Assembly: GCA_947044405.1 (NCBI GenBank)
Contig: CAMRHE010000648.1
Location: 124,001 to 188,000 of the forward strand
Reading direction: 5' to 3'
From: Leptodactylus fallax
Taxonomy: Eukaryota > Chordata > Amphibia > Anura > Leptodactylidae
Length of the DNA: 64,000 bases
Shown in pieces: positions 12,490 through 25,300 of the stretch. The notes beneath the pieces are model-generated. The model had not been told where the DNA came from. It saw nothing but the letters and a program-made list of their open reading frames with translations, and searched no databases. Made by a program: the position numbers and the translations under genes. Each line of letters begins with the position of its first letter. Within the stretch, counting starts at the first letter, position 1.

Positions 12490-12722
12490 ATCTTGGCCTC
12501 TGTGCACACACTGTCATTGGTCTGATTGGTTGTTTCCTGAGAATCTTCTCTGGATTTCCCTAAATTGACACACAGGTTTTTCAACACTTCACAGAGCAAT
12601 TTTATCTTGTGTTCAGGGCAGTATCCTATAGTGTATCGAGAGATCATTTTCCTTACATTCTCATCTTTTTGACATAAGTAACAACCTCCCCCCCCAACCT
12701 TTTTCAATTTCTGCTGTGACAT
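12490..12722 (-). pseudogene. possible Cys-rich tail of a piggyBac-like transposase
   Basis: A minus-strand frame contains CYLCQKDENVRK then YCPEH and LLCEVLKNL. The spacing resembles the C-terminal zinc-binding domain of piggyBac-type transposases, but several ligands are not obvious and no DDD core is seen upstream. It may be coincidence. Confidence 0.25.
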
Positions 12723-13112
12723 TTGTTTTTAATGACTACATGTATAATGTGTACAGAGATTTAAGAATCAGATTAAAAATGATGAAAGATGTCATTATCA
12801 CCCTGTAGTTCCATGTAGGTCGGGTACACGACTGGGTTGTGTCATTACACTGGAGAAGATCACTGTCATTTCAACAAAGTTAGCATAAGCTATATACAAG
12901 TGGCTATAAGAAACTCCATAAAATGCTTCTTTCTCCTCTTAGGTTGTTTCTCTGCTCCTCTTCCCTCTGCTAAACTGAATTTTCATGCAGAAAATTCTGC
13001 CATATCAGTTTGGAGCCAGATCACATGACTCAGATTATATATGGATATAGAAGCCTATGGAAAGATGAGGAGAGTGAAGACAAGCAGAGAGAGAAGCAAA
13101 AACTAGCTTAAC

Positions 13113-13462
13113 TTGGCCATACACATTACGTTTTTGTCAACCAAAATGGCTAATTCAGCCATTTTGTCTAGCGATCACATGCTGCAAACAGCTGTTTGTG
13201 GCTGGCCAACATCAGACCTTAGTCTGCCAAAAACAGATCATTCATACTGAATATTTCTAGCTGACTGTTGGCCGAAATGCCAATATTTGGCAGGATCGAC
13301 CGCTTTTGGCCAATTTGTGCAGACTCAATGCAGGTTTTTTTTTTTTTTTTTTTTTTTTAAAGACTAGACTGCTCCCCAGATCGGGCACTTGATGATGATG
13401 GAGTCATCCATCAGATGGCCACATAATGGCTGTCCTAAATCCAAAGTGTATGGCTGTCCTTA
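13113..13462. mobile_element. GGCCATACAC inverted-repeat element
   Basis: Starts ttggccatacacattacg and ends near aaagtgtatggc. The body has repeated ttggccaa / ggccaac phrases and a T-tract at about 13336-13358. A related copy lies at 55377-55632, and an end fragment near 16320. Confidence 0.5.
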
Positions 13463-13488
13463 GTCTGATGGTCGTGACGGAAAACGCT

Positions 13489-13647
13489 TATAAGAGTCTG
13501 TCAACAGGAAGAATAAAATACTGATTTTTCATGAAAATGGAGCTGCAATACAGAATAAGAAAGGCATGTTTGGAAAGATTAGAAACCTCTCTACAATGTA
13601 CTGTCATTAGTCTGATACTGATTTTCCTGTTGACAGACTCCCTTTAA
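13489..13647. mobile_element. 159-bp T2-like MITE
   Basis: Left TTATAAGAGTCTGTCAACAG and right CTGTTGACAGACTCCCTTTAA are inverted copies ending in TTAA (the left TTAA carries an extra T). Small non-coding palindromic element. Confidence 0.65.
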
Positions 13648-15130
13648 GCACTTCACATCAGTACTTCTCTATATATATGTTCTGTATGTTCCTGGGGCTG
13701 TTTCTACATGAGCGAGAGACCATGTAGGATCAGAGTCACCTCTACTTTGTGTGTGTGTGTAGAGTATGGTAGCTATTTTCCACCTACCAGCTTAAGGAGC
13801 AATACAAACTAAAGCGATATATTCTCATGGACGACTGAGGTAGTCTGAACTCCAGATTCCGACTCAGGATACCTTTTTGTCCTTCCACCATATTTTCCAC
13901 TGTACCTCTGCTTTGTCAGGTGTTACCAGCCATGCAACAGATCTTATGTGCATGTAAGGTAATTTTGAGTTTCATGGTTTCTTTTGTATAGTGTAGCAAG
14001 TCCACTCTAATATACTAAGGGTAGCTAGCTTTTGGTTCTGTAGTGTTTTGCTTAGTTGTGCAATTCACTAAGTTTATTGATGCAATGGGGGCATTGACTA
14101 TTCTACTAAATATTGGACAGTTTGAGGACATGTAAGTAGTGAGGACATCTAGAAGTCATCATCATGTTGCATTAGCTTTGTGTCCAGAACTAAATGGACA
14201 TGCACAACCCTGCCCAAACCATGCTGGTGTTTTTCGTGTTCTATGGTTGATCTAAAACCAAATATCTACAATCGGACTTTGGATGGAGTGGTAAGATGCA
14301 TGTTCATCTGCTGCTCCATTCAACCCCTGACTGTGGTCAGACCCCTATCAAGTTGATAATTTATGACCAGAATAACCCTTTAATGTCTAGTTATCGTTGA
14401 AGACAATGGATATATCACACAACTCGCTTTCCTGCATTATTCTTCACATTGGGAGCCGAAGCTAAGCATTAACCGTCTGTGATAACATGGCTGCTTACAG
14501 ACCAAACATCTGTTTGTGTTTGGTCAATCAATAATCTAAGTATACAGTGGCCACCAGAGAATGGCACACTATGCACAGCCGAGCACCTGGCAATTCACAC
14601 TGCACATGACCCTGGATCGCCTACAGCTGGGTACTAGGGGGGGATTTAATGCAGTTTATGATACCTATACCTGTCTTAATCCATTCTCCCACTGGCGTGA
14701 GATGCGCCAGAATTAAGAGGGTCAGAATGAACCTAAATCTGCACCAGTCAGGAACTGGCATTTATTTCTGGTATAACTCGTAACACTTGGAATTCGTCTA
14801 AAAAAAACGGATTCGTCAAAAAAAAAAGACACACTGTTACGCAATGCGTACCATAATCTGGAAAATGAAGAAGGAAAAACTGATTGCAAACCGGACACAA
14901 ACGGATTACCGTTGATTTCAATAGGTTTTAAAAATGACCCGTTCTAGTCAGTTTTTATGATCTTTTGACGGATCACAAAAACTGATTAGCATGCGGTGAC
15001 ACCAACACAGATATGAATCCAGCCTAAAAGGTTACAGAATTCTAGAAGTATGAGGCATCTGCGTGAGGTTTTAGTGTTCTTGGTTTCCTGGTTGACATTG
15101 CAAACATGTAAATTTCAAATTTGGAATGTG
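13648..15130. other. intergenic, nothing recognised
   Basis: No open frame with motifs, no hairpin and no clear repeat ends. Only a short GT run near 13748 stands out. Confidence 0.35.
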
Positions 15131-15132
15131 GT

Positions 15133-15320
15133 TGACGCTAGGTTCACACTAGTGTTCTGGTCCACTTGGGGACCCGAAAGATGGAGACCCTATCCGCTTA
15201 AAAAAGTAGTTACTCACGGACCCCATAGACTATAATGAGTTCTGCTGGGTTTCCGCGATTTTATACTGAAACCGGCTGTCCAGGACCTTTCTCTCTGCTG
15301 ATTTTAGGTGGATTCTGAAG
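15133..15320. repeat. GGTTCACACTAG repeat copy
   Basis: Begins gctaggttcacactagtgtt and carries ggggacccgaaagatggaga, shared with the 6.3-kb copy (ggggacctgaaagatggaga). No coding content. Confidence 0.5.
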
Positions 15321-16620
15321 CAGATACACCAACATTAGTGCCTGAAAACATTAATCCAATGTGAAATGGGGTACATATTGTGCTCTTCTCTGTCTATAGA
15401 CTTTGGATTAGCAGTGTACAAGTTTGACTGCCACTGGACACTTGTTGACAGGTCTCGTCTGTTCCAGTTTATCGATGGGGTTCCTACAAGCAAGAGCTCT
15501 TTCTGGAAAGAACGCAACCCCAACCCAGAATGGGAAGAATCATGTCCAATACCTGCTTGCAGAAGCACCAAGTGGTACACATAAGTAAAACATGAAAAAA
15601 AAATATTTATGCTAGAAATTACTACTATAAAACAGCAATAAAGGGCACATAGCTAAGACAAAGTTATAAAGCCAAATTTTACTGTACTCAGCAGAATGTG
15701 ACATTAGGAAAATATATTTGCCAAGCAGTGCATATGATATGCAGATGAAGAAATATTTAAGTAACAAACCTAGCATGAGACATACATGTAACATCTTCCC
15801 TTTATCCAGGAATTACTACTATTGGCCTATGCACAAATCGCTCAGGATAAGAGATTCATACACAGTGCTTTTTCCCAAATAGAACATACTCATAACTACA
15901 ATACATCTTACCAATTATCTATAGCATGTATTTATACTAAAAAGTGTTTCTTCGCTATAGGCCCCTACTACCAAGATCACTGTACATGGCATTACTGGAT
16001 TCCAAGGAGGTATCGAAGGATCTGGTAGTTTACTATTTGTGTAAAGTCAGAAATGGTTGGGGTGTATAAACCCTGTATAAGACAATACAGTAGTGTCACA
16101 CATCCTATACACCAAGAATAACTTCATTTTAAAATTTCTTACATTTGCATCCTGTCTTGTCCTATTATTATTCCCTTGAGAAGTGGTACCTGAGGTCTGT
16201 GGTTGCTGCTCATCTTCCCTCTCCATTACAAAGAATATGGCTGCTGTGACAGTCTGGTCAGTGGAGATGTACAGTAAGTAGCTGTCATAAGAACAATTCT
16301 TTAGACAATTTTCTAAAATGTATGGCCAGCTTTAGACTATTGATCTGTCTAGGTAGCTGTATTTTCAGCACAGCAGTATCAAAGACATTAAAATATTATA
16401 CACAATCTTATTGTGGGCGAAATAAAACAAACCCTAACCATTAGTAACGTCTTGCTGACCTCTTGCAGGCTGCAGACCGTCCTATCCTTCTTCAACTCCA
16501 CTATTAATGTTGAAAGCCATAATCTTGTGTCAGATCCTTTGTATGATGGATCTGGGCCTTCAGCAGTGTGTCACAGTAAGGAACTACTCAGATGGGCTAA
16601 TCCAAAATTTCAACAATTAA
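15321..16620. other. intergenic, nothing recognised
   Basis: Open frames here have no motif or splice context. One end fragment, atgtatggccagcttta at about 16318, belongs to the GGCCATACAC family. Confidence 0.35.
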
Positions 16621-17044
16621 GGCTAAGGCCCCACGTAGCGAGCTGTGGTGGAAACGCATCACTTTTTTTTTTTTTTTTTTTTTGCAGCATTTTTCACAGA
16701 AAGTCTGCAGTTTTCCTCTTGTGTTTTTGAAATCACAGCTTTTCCGCTGTGGATTTTTTTCTGCAGTGTGTGGATGGGATTAGCCAGGATCCCATTCACT
16801 ATGCAGGTAATGTAAAATACTATGTTTTTTGTCACGGCCAAAATGCTTTGTTTTCGCAATGTGGGTTCCCGGCCTTAGGTGTTTTTCAGACAGCCATCAT
16901 ACAGCTACAAGACCTAGGAGATGAGCCACTACATGGCGATATCTCCACTACACAGTGTACAATGTCTCCTTCTGGCTCTGTACACTGTGCTGCAAGCAGC
17001 TGATTGGTGGGAGGCCATTGCCATCCAATCTCGGAGAATCTGTT

Positions 17045-17265
17045 TTAGACTATGACCCCACGTTACAGAAAAGCTGCTTTTTTGTTGTAGATTTTGCTGT
17101 TTTTTTTTAGCCAAAGCTAGGAGTGGATTGAGCAGAAGGGAGAAGTAGAAGTGTTCCTTTTGTATTTCCCATTCCTTTTGTAGCCACTACTGGATTTTGC
17201 TCAAAAAACGCAGCAAAATCTGCAACAAAAAAAGCAGATTCTGCAATGTTGAGCCTCAGCCTTAA
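17045..17265. mobile_element. palindromic MITE, gcagattttgct family, copy 1
   Basis: The left half, with tgttgtagattttgctg and gccaaagctaggagtggatt, is mirrored by a right half with cagcaaaatctgcaacaaaa. The second copy at 41654-41888 shares the central segment ggagtggattgagcagaag. Confidence 0.6.
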
Positions 17266-17314
17266 ATTGGTTTTTCAAAGAAACAAAAATTACCACTTAT
17301 TTACAAAGTAGGTG

Positions 17315-17712
17315 TTAAAGGGTTGTCCCATTATGGACAATTATCCCCTATCCACAGGATGGGATAAGTGTCAGATCACTGGGGGCACAACAACCAGATT
17401 CTCCCAGTGATCTAGAGAACGGGTGTCCAAAAGCCCCCCTAAGACCTCCTTGTGAATGGAGCTACACTGAATTTGTGTGACCAATGCTCCATCTGTAATC
17501 TCTAGGAGTACCCGCAACCCTGTAGAAGTGAATGGAGCACTAGCCACACAAGTGCTCTGGCACTCCATTCACAAGAAGGCCTTAAGGGGACATGTGGTCC
17601 CCTATCCTTCTGATCACTGGGGGACCCGGCATTCGGGCCCCTAGCAATCAGACACTAATCCCCCCGTCCTGTGGATAGGGCATAAGTTCCAATAATGAGA
17701 CAAACCCTTTAT
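17315..17712. mobile_element. T2-like TTAA MITE
   Basis: TTAA then AAGGGTTGTCCCATTAT at the left; the right end is ATAATGAGACAAACCCTT then TTAT (a mutated TTAA). The interior has atcccctatccacaggatgg on the left and its inverted counterpart on the right. A second partial copy follows directly to 17997, ending in CCTTTTAA. Confidence 0.65.
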
Positions 17713-17998
17713 GTGTCTTATTCCTTGCTGTCTGACCACTAGGACCCCACTAGTCTAGAGAATGAGGATCCCATGTCCCCGTTTGAATAGACTGGCAGTC
17801 TTTGGGACTGCATAAGATGGCCAAGTGCTGCACTTTATCTTTGAATGGCGTGGCGGTGTGCATCAACTGCTCTATTCACACAGAGACCACAAGGACCCTC
17901 TGTCTTATGAGCATGGGGATCCCGGCAAATCAGACACGTAACATCTATTCTGTGGATAGGTAATATGTTTTTTTTTTATTCTGGAAGAACCTTTTAAA

Positions 17999-18964
17999 GG
18001 TTTTGTAATACATACCTCAAACAAGACAGCAGAAAAAAATTAAAAACGTTGGCATTTCATACTAAATTAGGACCTCTATACATATAGTGCATTCATTGCT
18101 TACAATCCATTTCCCCCCACACCTATACTGATCTTCATGTCAGCATGAACATAGATCTTACTACTAAAATGTCCTTTCACAAAATACATTTCTTTCTTAA
18201 AGCGTACCTCTAGTAAACCACTTAAAACCTACTAGGATATGTATGTTTATCTCCATTTCCGCAAAGACAGGATAGAAGCCATGACTTGCTGCAGCTTTAT
18301 TTTATTCTTGAGAACAGACCTAGCGAAAGCAAAAGTAACTTGACAATTTCACCCAATCTATTCACTGTCATGTTTCCTTTACAGATATGCAATGTCCTTT
18401 GATCACAGCAGCATCAGCACTGATTCAAACACTCTCTCTGCAGTGCAAATGGAGGGCTGGAAAGTGTAATGTGTGATGGCAGGCTTGTAAACAAAAGGAC
18501 CAGGCAGCAGCTCCACTGTATGTGTATCAAGGCAGACAATGATATCTTTCTTTTAGTGAATTAGAGAGGTCTGCTGCATAAACAACTGTGCTTTGATGGG
18601 AAAGGCATTACAGAGGTACAGAAGGATCTACACGAGTATATAAGAGCACATTTATAGCTGGAGGTACGTTATAATTACAAATCAATGGATGTTTTACATC
18701 TAAATATTGGCAGTAGTACACCCAAGAAAATATAAATATATACATACCAAGTGAAAGCTACCTGTGGCTTTCCGGGTGTTGTGTTATGTTACATATGAGG
18801 ATGACAATAGCTGGTGGAATATACAAAATAACTGTTTCAACAATCACACATTAAAATGCCCATTATTTAGATTGTCTCCCGGGATTTAATACTCCTCGCC
18901 CCTCTCATTTCCTACTTATCTGGTGCTAATCTATAATGTAGCAGATGAATGTACTTTGGCCCTC
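17999..18964. other. intergenic, nothing recognised
   Basis: About 1 kb of AT-rich DNA with no gene or repeat end that I can support. Confidence 0.35.
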
Positions 18965-18966
18965 TT

Positions 18967-19170
18967 ACGCTAGGTTCACACTAGTGCAGGCTCTCCATTG
19001 TTCTGATCCATCAGGGAGACGTAGCATTAAATAGTGGTTATACATTGAGCCCAGCATATCCCATTGACTATAATGGGGTCTGTTTTTAAGCTGAAATGGC
19101 AGAGGAAAAAGTCCTCCATGCAGGACTTTTTCCTCAGCAGATTTTTGGCGGAAATGTGAACGTAGCCATA
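18967..19170. repeat. GGTTCACACTAG repeat copy
   Basis: Opens ctaggttcacactagtgcag and ends gcggaaatgtgaacgtagcc, which is a loose inverted match of the opening. Contains the internal palindrome aaaagtcctccatgcaggac. Confidence 0.5.
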
Positions 19171-19629
19171 TTCAAAAATTGTGTGATAAGAAACTTCTCG
19201 TCTTTTTTCTTACTTCTAAAAATACAACTGGACTCTGGTTGTGGTGGGCAGCACCTCCATTATGTCATCCTTGTTTGGCAGTGATGTTGGTGCTATCGTG
19301 AGCATATGTACAATTCCAAGCAGGGCACATTCATATACCTGCTAAATGTAACCATGATGGCTTCTGTAATCTGTTCTGTTATAATGTATGTTCACCATTT
19401 TTTTCTGGGTAACAGTCCATGATCCATTCTTATGATGCCAGAGCTACAAATCCCCTGCAGACATAGGATAAATGGGTTTTCTAGATTAAAAATATTGATG
19501 ACCTGCAGGGTGTTGAAGACTGGGAGGATAAAGGTGTCATTCTGGAGTCACAACTACTGCAGGAAGAGACATTCAAAAACTAGAACAACTCCAAATGGAA
19601 TAGATTTTTCTATCAATACTTACAAATAA

Positions 19630-20500
19630 GACATTGCAACTGAGGGCCCCGGAAGTGTCAACAGATACTCCTTTTGCTTTTGACTTTCTTGTGACAGCGG
19701 AGACGACAAAGGGCCTAATTTCTCTGATATATACACATTTATTGACGCTTGACCTTGCTAAGTTCCCTGATAGATCCTGCTTTAACTGGACAGAGAATAT
19801 GGGTACACTGACTAAAGAGCAATGGGGGGAGGTGTCAGAGTTGACTCCTCACTTTTCTCTATGAGCAGATCAAAGCCTTTCATACCTAATGCACAGAGTT
19901 TATAAACCCCTACCCTGCTCCATCGGATAGGGAAGCGACCGGATGCAACTTGCCCTAGATGCGACTATGATAGTGCATATCTCCTACATATACTATGGGA
20001 ATGTACAGTTATAGGACCATTCTGGAACAGGGTGTTAGCACTTATTCAACAGGTCTTTAATATACACCTACAGGTGGACCTGGCCTTCTTGGTCTTTTGA
20101 GGGAAGGAGCAGATATAGAAACTCCTGCATTAATAGGAATCTCTTGTATTTTATATCAGGAAAGAAAACTTTTGGCACTCCATTGGGCAGATCCACAGCC
20201 GCCCACTGTTAGGAAATTGAAAACTAAAATGAACACTATTATTAGAGTATAAAGAGCGGTGTACCTTACACAAAAGGCCCCTAAAAATATGAAAAGGTGT
20301 GCAATGCATGGCCTTCCTACCAGAATCCTCCTGCTGGACCATGTCTTTCCTGTAGGACTATCAACCCTGTTGGATGCGCCATAACTCCAAATTGATGGTT
20401 ATATCTCTGCTCGATACCTGTTGGCAGAAGCTTCAGCATTTCCAGGGACGTTGGGATTGTTTCTATGAGTTTTTTTTATGTACCAGATGGTGGGTACATA
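19630..20500 (+). pseudogene. L1-like LINE ORF2 C-terminal remnant
   Basis: Joining frames by eye gives an L1/Tx1-type ORF2 C-terminus: a WGEVSELTPHFSL segment, a Cys-rich LLHILWECTVIGPFWNRVL motif, then ERKLLALHWADPQPPTVRKL. This order is typical of L1-clade ORF2 after the reverse transcriptase. At least three frameshifts or stops separate these pieces, so the copy is dead. Downstream T-rich sequence to about 20680 may be its 3' UTR. Confidence 0.6.
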
Positions 20501-20958
20501 CACTATGAGCCCCATGCTAATTGATACAGGCGTCTGTAGGTGAGTTCTTTAAGGGGGGTGTTCTATTTTTATTATGGTTAAAATTCTTTGTCTTTTCCTT
20601 TTTGATCACCTTCTTTATATCTCTTGCTGTGCCTGCTTTTGTACTTGAAAATAGTTTTCAAAATATGAATATAAGGAAGTTAACACAGGATGTTGAATGT
20701 AAAATGTGGTGTTGAAAGGAGGACATTCAGTATAAGGTCACACGCATGTAGATATCCAGTGGAGTACAGAAATACTGGTAGCATGTATTGACCATGATCA
20801 GACACTGTAGTCTGCTACAGGAGGAAGGTGGCCACCAATAATGCAGGTCCTGACACACACATTTAGACAGAGTCACAGTTGTTTGTACATAGAGAACTAT
20901 TCCTTCATATGCACAGAAATAATAAAAAAAAATAAAAAAAAGTGCTGAAACATTTACC

Positions 20959-21411
20959 TTAAAGGGAGTCTACAAGCTCCTCCAAGCATAGCTGCCACTA
21001 CCATATTACAGTGAAAAATAGCATACCTCTGTGATGTATGTCACTTGCAGATTTGGGGGGAGAAAGAAAAACTTTTAAATTTTATGCAAATGAGGAAGGT
21101 GGTGCTCCTGGGTCAGACCCCTGCACTGCTCCTGCTGCTCAAGTAGGATGGGTGATGTCATAGCAGTGGGAGGATCAACTCTAGCAGCACAGCAAGGAGA
21201 TGGTAGGGGTCTGAGTGACAGGAGCAGTGCTCCTGGGAGGTGAAGGCCCGCCCCCAGTGCACCAACTGCCTCATTTGCATAACATTTTAAATGTTTTTCT
21301 CCAAATCGGCCATAGATAAGAGATATGTTGTTTATCACTATGATGTGCTCTGTAACATAGTGGTGACAATTGAATATGCTGAATATGGAGGAGGTGAAAG
21401 ATTCCCTTTAA
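20959..21411. mobile_element. T2-like TTAA MITE with octamer motifs
   Basis: TTAA then AAGGGAGTCTAC at the left; GTGAAAGATTCCCTT then TTAA at the right. Subterminal arms carry ATGCAAAT at 21084-21091 and its complement ATTTGCAT at 21273-21280. No coding content. Confidence 0.65.
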
Positions 21412-22255
21412 AATTTATGGCCTGTAGTTATATAAATTTGACATGAATGTAATAATAGTCACCTGTGGAGATGCTCTCTGGCTAAACTACAATACACTGA
21501 GAAGTCTTTAATCCCAACTTAGACATGTATAGCATATCTACAAGTGGCTTCCTCACCAGACTGGTACGTGGATCAAGTCACCCCTATACTTCACATAGGT
21601 GTGGGTCAGACAGTAGAGATGACATAAATGTCTGAATAATCCTCTCCACTCTCCCGGCAAGTCTAACTTTAGTAAATACTGCTATATTTCTATAAAATAA
21701 AAATAATGGAGAATTTTTTCAGCTCCTCTGTTATTTGTGCGTCAAATGGATGAAGCAACATACCCTATAGATAAGAGGATTGATAAAATTCAGTTGCTGA
21801 TTTAGCCATACATTTTCAAGAGGAACGACAATACAGAAAAAGATCCAGAATTGAGGTTTTACAGGGAATGCAAGTTTTTGGTATAAAAGACATGTCAAGA
21901 GAACTAGCGCCTCCCGTTTAACCCACTGCTAGGATACTGGCATAGCTTATCATCTAGTATTACCAGTTTTCTTTAGACCACACCTACACCTTCATCCTGA
22001 TACTTTATGGACTAAGTCCAGTACATCAACTTTTGACTTTACAGACCGTGGTAGAGAAACCACACAATATATTCCAGTAAAAAAAATGACGATACACACA
22101 AAAGACTCGATTCTCACAAAGTATACACACAATATCCCTTATCAACACCAAATGATTATATGGCTGCAACATCCAGGAGGAGTTAACTCATCCCTGGGAT
22201 TCACTGTTAACATTACATTCCCCTTTAAAGGATTTGTTAGTAGGACTCTTATGCC
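21412..22255 (-). other. ACSS2 3' flank and probable 3' UTR
   Basis: Lies directly downstream of the ACSS2 stop. No canonical AATAAA on the minus strand was found in this stretch. An ATTAAA variant (plus-strand tttaat, 21508-21513) is the nearest candidate, so the transcript end is uncertain. Confidence 0.35.
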
Positions 22256-22383
22256 CTAGTGAATAGTTTTACACCGGTTTTCAAACAGTTGATGTATGAC
22301 TGTTGTGTCTGCAAGGGTTGAGATGTCTCCCAGTTCTCGATCGTTCCTGGCAATTTTTCTTAACACCCGTCTCATTATTTTAC
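22256..22383 (-). CDS. ACSS2: ACSS2 exon 18 (residues 638-679, stop)
   Basis: Acceptor TTGTACAG. Encodes [20 protein letters not shown], then a tail ending NRCKTIH and TAG. Lys639 is the catalytic and acetylation-controlled lysine of the family; MRR continues the nuclear-localisation patch known in human ACSS2. Confidence 0.96.
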
Positions 22384-25300
22384 CTGTACAAAGATGAAAC
22401 AAATGCAAAGAAACATTTTTAGGAATCACTTTTTAGGAATTGATACACAAGTCACGCACTTTATGTTGTTAAAGGTTTGCAAGAAGTGTACTTGTATTCA
22501 TAAAATGAGAAACTTCATTGAGACGACTTGTGTCATTGAATGGGACATGAAAGGTCAGGTATAATTGTGTAATAGCAATGGAAATGAAGGGGTATTCCAA
22601 TCTCAAACTGATGGCATAATTCTAGGATATGCCAACACTTTCTCATAGGTTTGGTCTGATCTCTGGGAACCCCCAGAATACTGAGAATGAAGAGACTGCA
22701 GCGCTGGTTTAGCTGGGAATGTCAGCCGTTCCAGAGACATAATTTGCAGATCTTGGACTTCAGTGCAAAATTTGTAATGGTACTCCCACTTACTAAGTGC
22801 TATGATACTGCCATCTTCATATGTTGTAGAGAGGTCTTTGAGCCCCCTCAGGCTCCAGTAGCAATAACTACCTCTGCACTCCCTATAGTAGTTACACCTC
22901 AGGTTTTACCCTCTGTAGACTCATATCCCTAATGTTTACTTCTCTCTCAGAGGGTAGATGGAGACTAGCAGCTATAATGTGTGCTACTTTCTCTACAAAG
23001 AAAGTAGAGGAGAACCTGCTGCCTTACTCTCTCTCACAGATGCATCAGAGGGGGTCTTAAAGGATATAAGAGAAAAGTACTAATCTGTACTCATGTGAAT
23101 AAAGCACTTGGAATGATATACAAAGCTTACTGTTATCTGCATCAGTCTCCACAGACTTCTATCTAATCTGACACCTCTGTGATCTTCAGTCTCATCTTGC
23201 TTTTCCAAGATAGAGATATCAGAGTGAATGTCAGTTTAGGAGCTGGAGAAGGAACAGATCCAGATAGGTGTAGGAATAAACATTTTTCTCTATTAAAATA
23301 TATTAAAAAGTTTCTTATAGCCCACCTGAACTATTGATTTATGCAAAGTTTGTTAAAAAATTAATGATCATGACCTAAAAATATAAGTTTTGTACCAGCA
23401 CTAAAAGGGTTTATATAATTGGAATGGCTGAAAGGATTTGGATACACAAACCACCAAAATGCTCAGGATGACAGCGCCCATCAGATGATGTATGTCATTG
23501 GGCATTTGAGACCTGGTTATACCAGCATGATGATTCTGCATATGGTTATACACTGAATTCAACAATATCATCATTTGCAGTAAGCTCCACCTAGTGGCAA
23601 CTTAAAGTAGCTATCGTGTTAACATTTAAATCTATAGCAGAACGTACAACCCCTGTACCAGTGCATGTTCTCAATAGTAGAAAATTTACTCACAGTAATC
23701 CCAAATAGAAACCCACTAAACTTTTAAATAAGTCAGCAGAGGATTGACAGCACTGTAAAAACTGAGTCTGAAACACTATAAAGACATATTAGGAAATTAC
23801 TCAGCAGTTTTTGGCTGTAAGGGGTGTCCTCACCTCTGGGACCTTATTTGAAAGGACACTGGGTGCAATAAGCATTATGCCAAATATATTGTTTTACAAA
23901 TGTACCAATTTTCTTGAATTTTTCTTCAGGGCCCCAACGTTGTATTTTCATTGTAGTCCTTTTCTAAAGCCTCCACTGCACTCCAGCAGTGGTGGCCACA
24001 CATGCACTGAATCCGCCCAGTGTACATTGAGGATGGTTAGGATTATATGGGCATGCATACTAGAGCACGCTCAGTAATCACTGCCCAGCCACCTTTCCAC
24101 ACCTCTAATGAAGGCTACAGAACAGCTCCCAGTCATGTGCAATGGTCCTGCAGGCACACTATAGTACAGCAGACGTCATGCAGATACAGAATCCTTATCA
24201 GGGGTTTTACAGTGTGCTTCTTCTAAATCCAGAGATATGAGCGTGCATTTCTGAACAAGCATACTGATAATCTTTGCAGCACACAAGTGTTTTCTGTAAA
24301 AATAACATGGGCCTGTTCCTATACTGCCAATACTTCCAAATACAGTGGACATGCCAACATTGGCAGTTCACATATTCAGACCAGCAACACTGCAGCACAG
24401 ACCAAGCAGTAGGGAAGCCAGAGGACTGCCCAGATGGGAATCCCCCTTCAAGAGTGTTCTCTGGAACTTGCATATTCATGACCTATACTGAGATAGGACA
24501 TCAATATATTTTTATTGGGGGTCCCAGATGTCGGACCCCTGCCATTCAACTGTTTGAAGAGGCTGCAGTACTCACAGAGGCTACGTCCTTCTCTCTGTGC
24601 GATATCATCACATTCATCAGTCAAGTGGTACAGCAGCAATTCAGTCCCATTCAAGTCAATTGGGCTGAGCTGACAGCCACTATGCAATGTAGGCTGCAGC
24701 GCTCACCTAAATACTGTGGCTTCTTCAAATAGCTAAATCGGTGGGGGTCCTGGGTGTTGGACCCCCACTGAACACCTATTGATGACATATCCAAGCCTTA
24801 GAAAACCCCTTTAAATGATATGATTGTAAGCTCTCACAAGCAGGGCGTTCATGCCTATTGTTTGATATGTTAATTTCTTTGTCACATTGCAATGTCAAAT
24901 ACTGTCTGTTCATGTAAAGTGCTGCGGAATATGTCATTATATGATGGTAAAAAGTGGAGATTTGCTTTTAAAGACTCAAAATAAGTGACATTTCAAAATG
25001 AAATATCCAGTTAGCTAAAAATGTTGAATAAAAATATAATGGACCATTTCTTACCTGAGCGTGTTTTAGGCAGTCCTGGGGCATTCTGGATATAATCTGG
25101 AGTTGCAATTGGTCCAATCTTCTCTCTTACTAGAACAGTAAGTAAAGCTCCACTTAGTGTGAAATAAATAATAGATATATATGCTCACATTATATGGTAC
25201 CTATAAACCTGGACTAAACATATTGCTATGCATGTTACTATTTATCTTAGACAGACATACATTTCCAAGAAATGGGATAAACCGAGAACTACCAAACATA

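Noticed and set aside
24274..24732. 152-residue plus-strand open frame
   Set aside because: Overlaps a T2-family copy within an ACSS2 intron; no domain or splice support.
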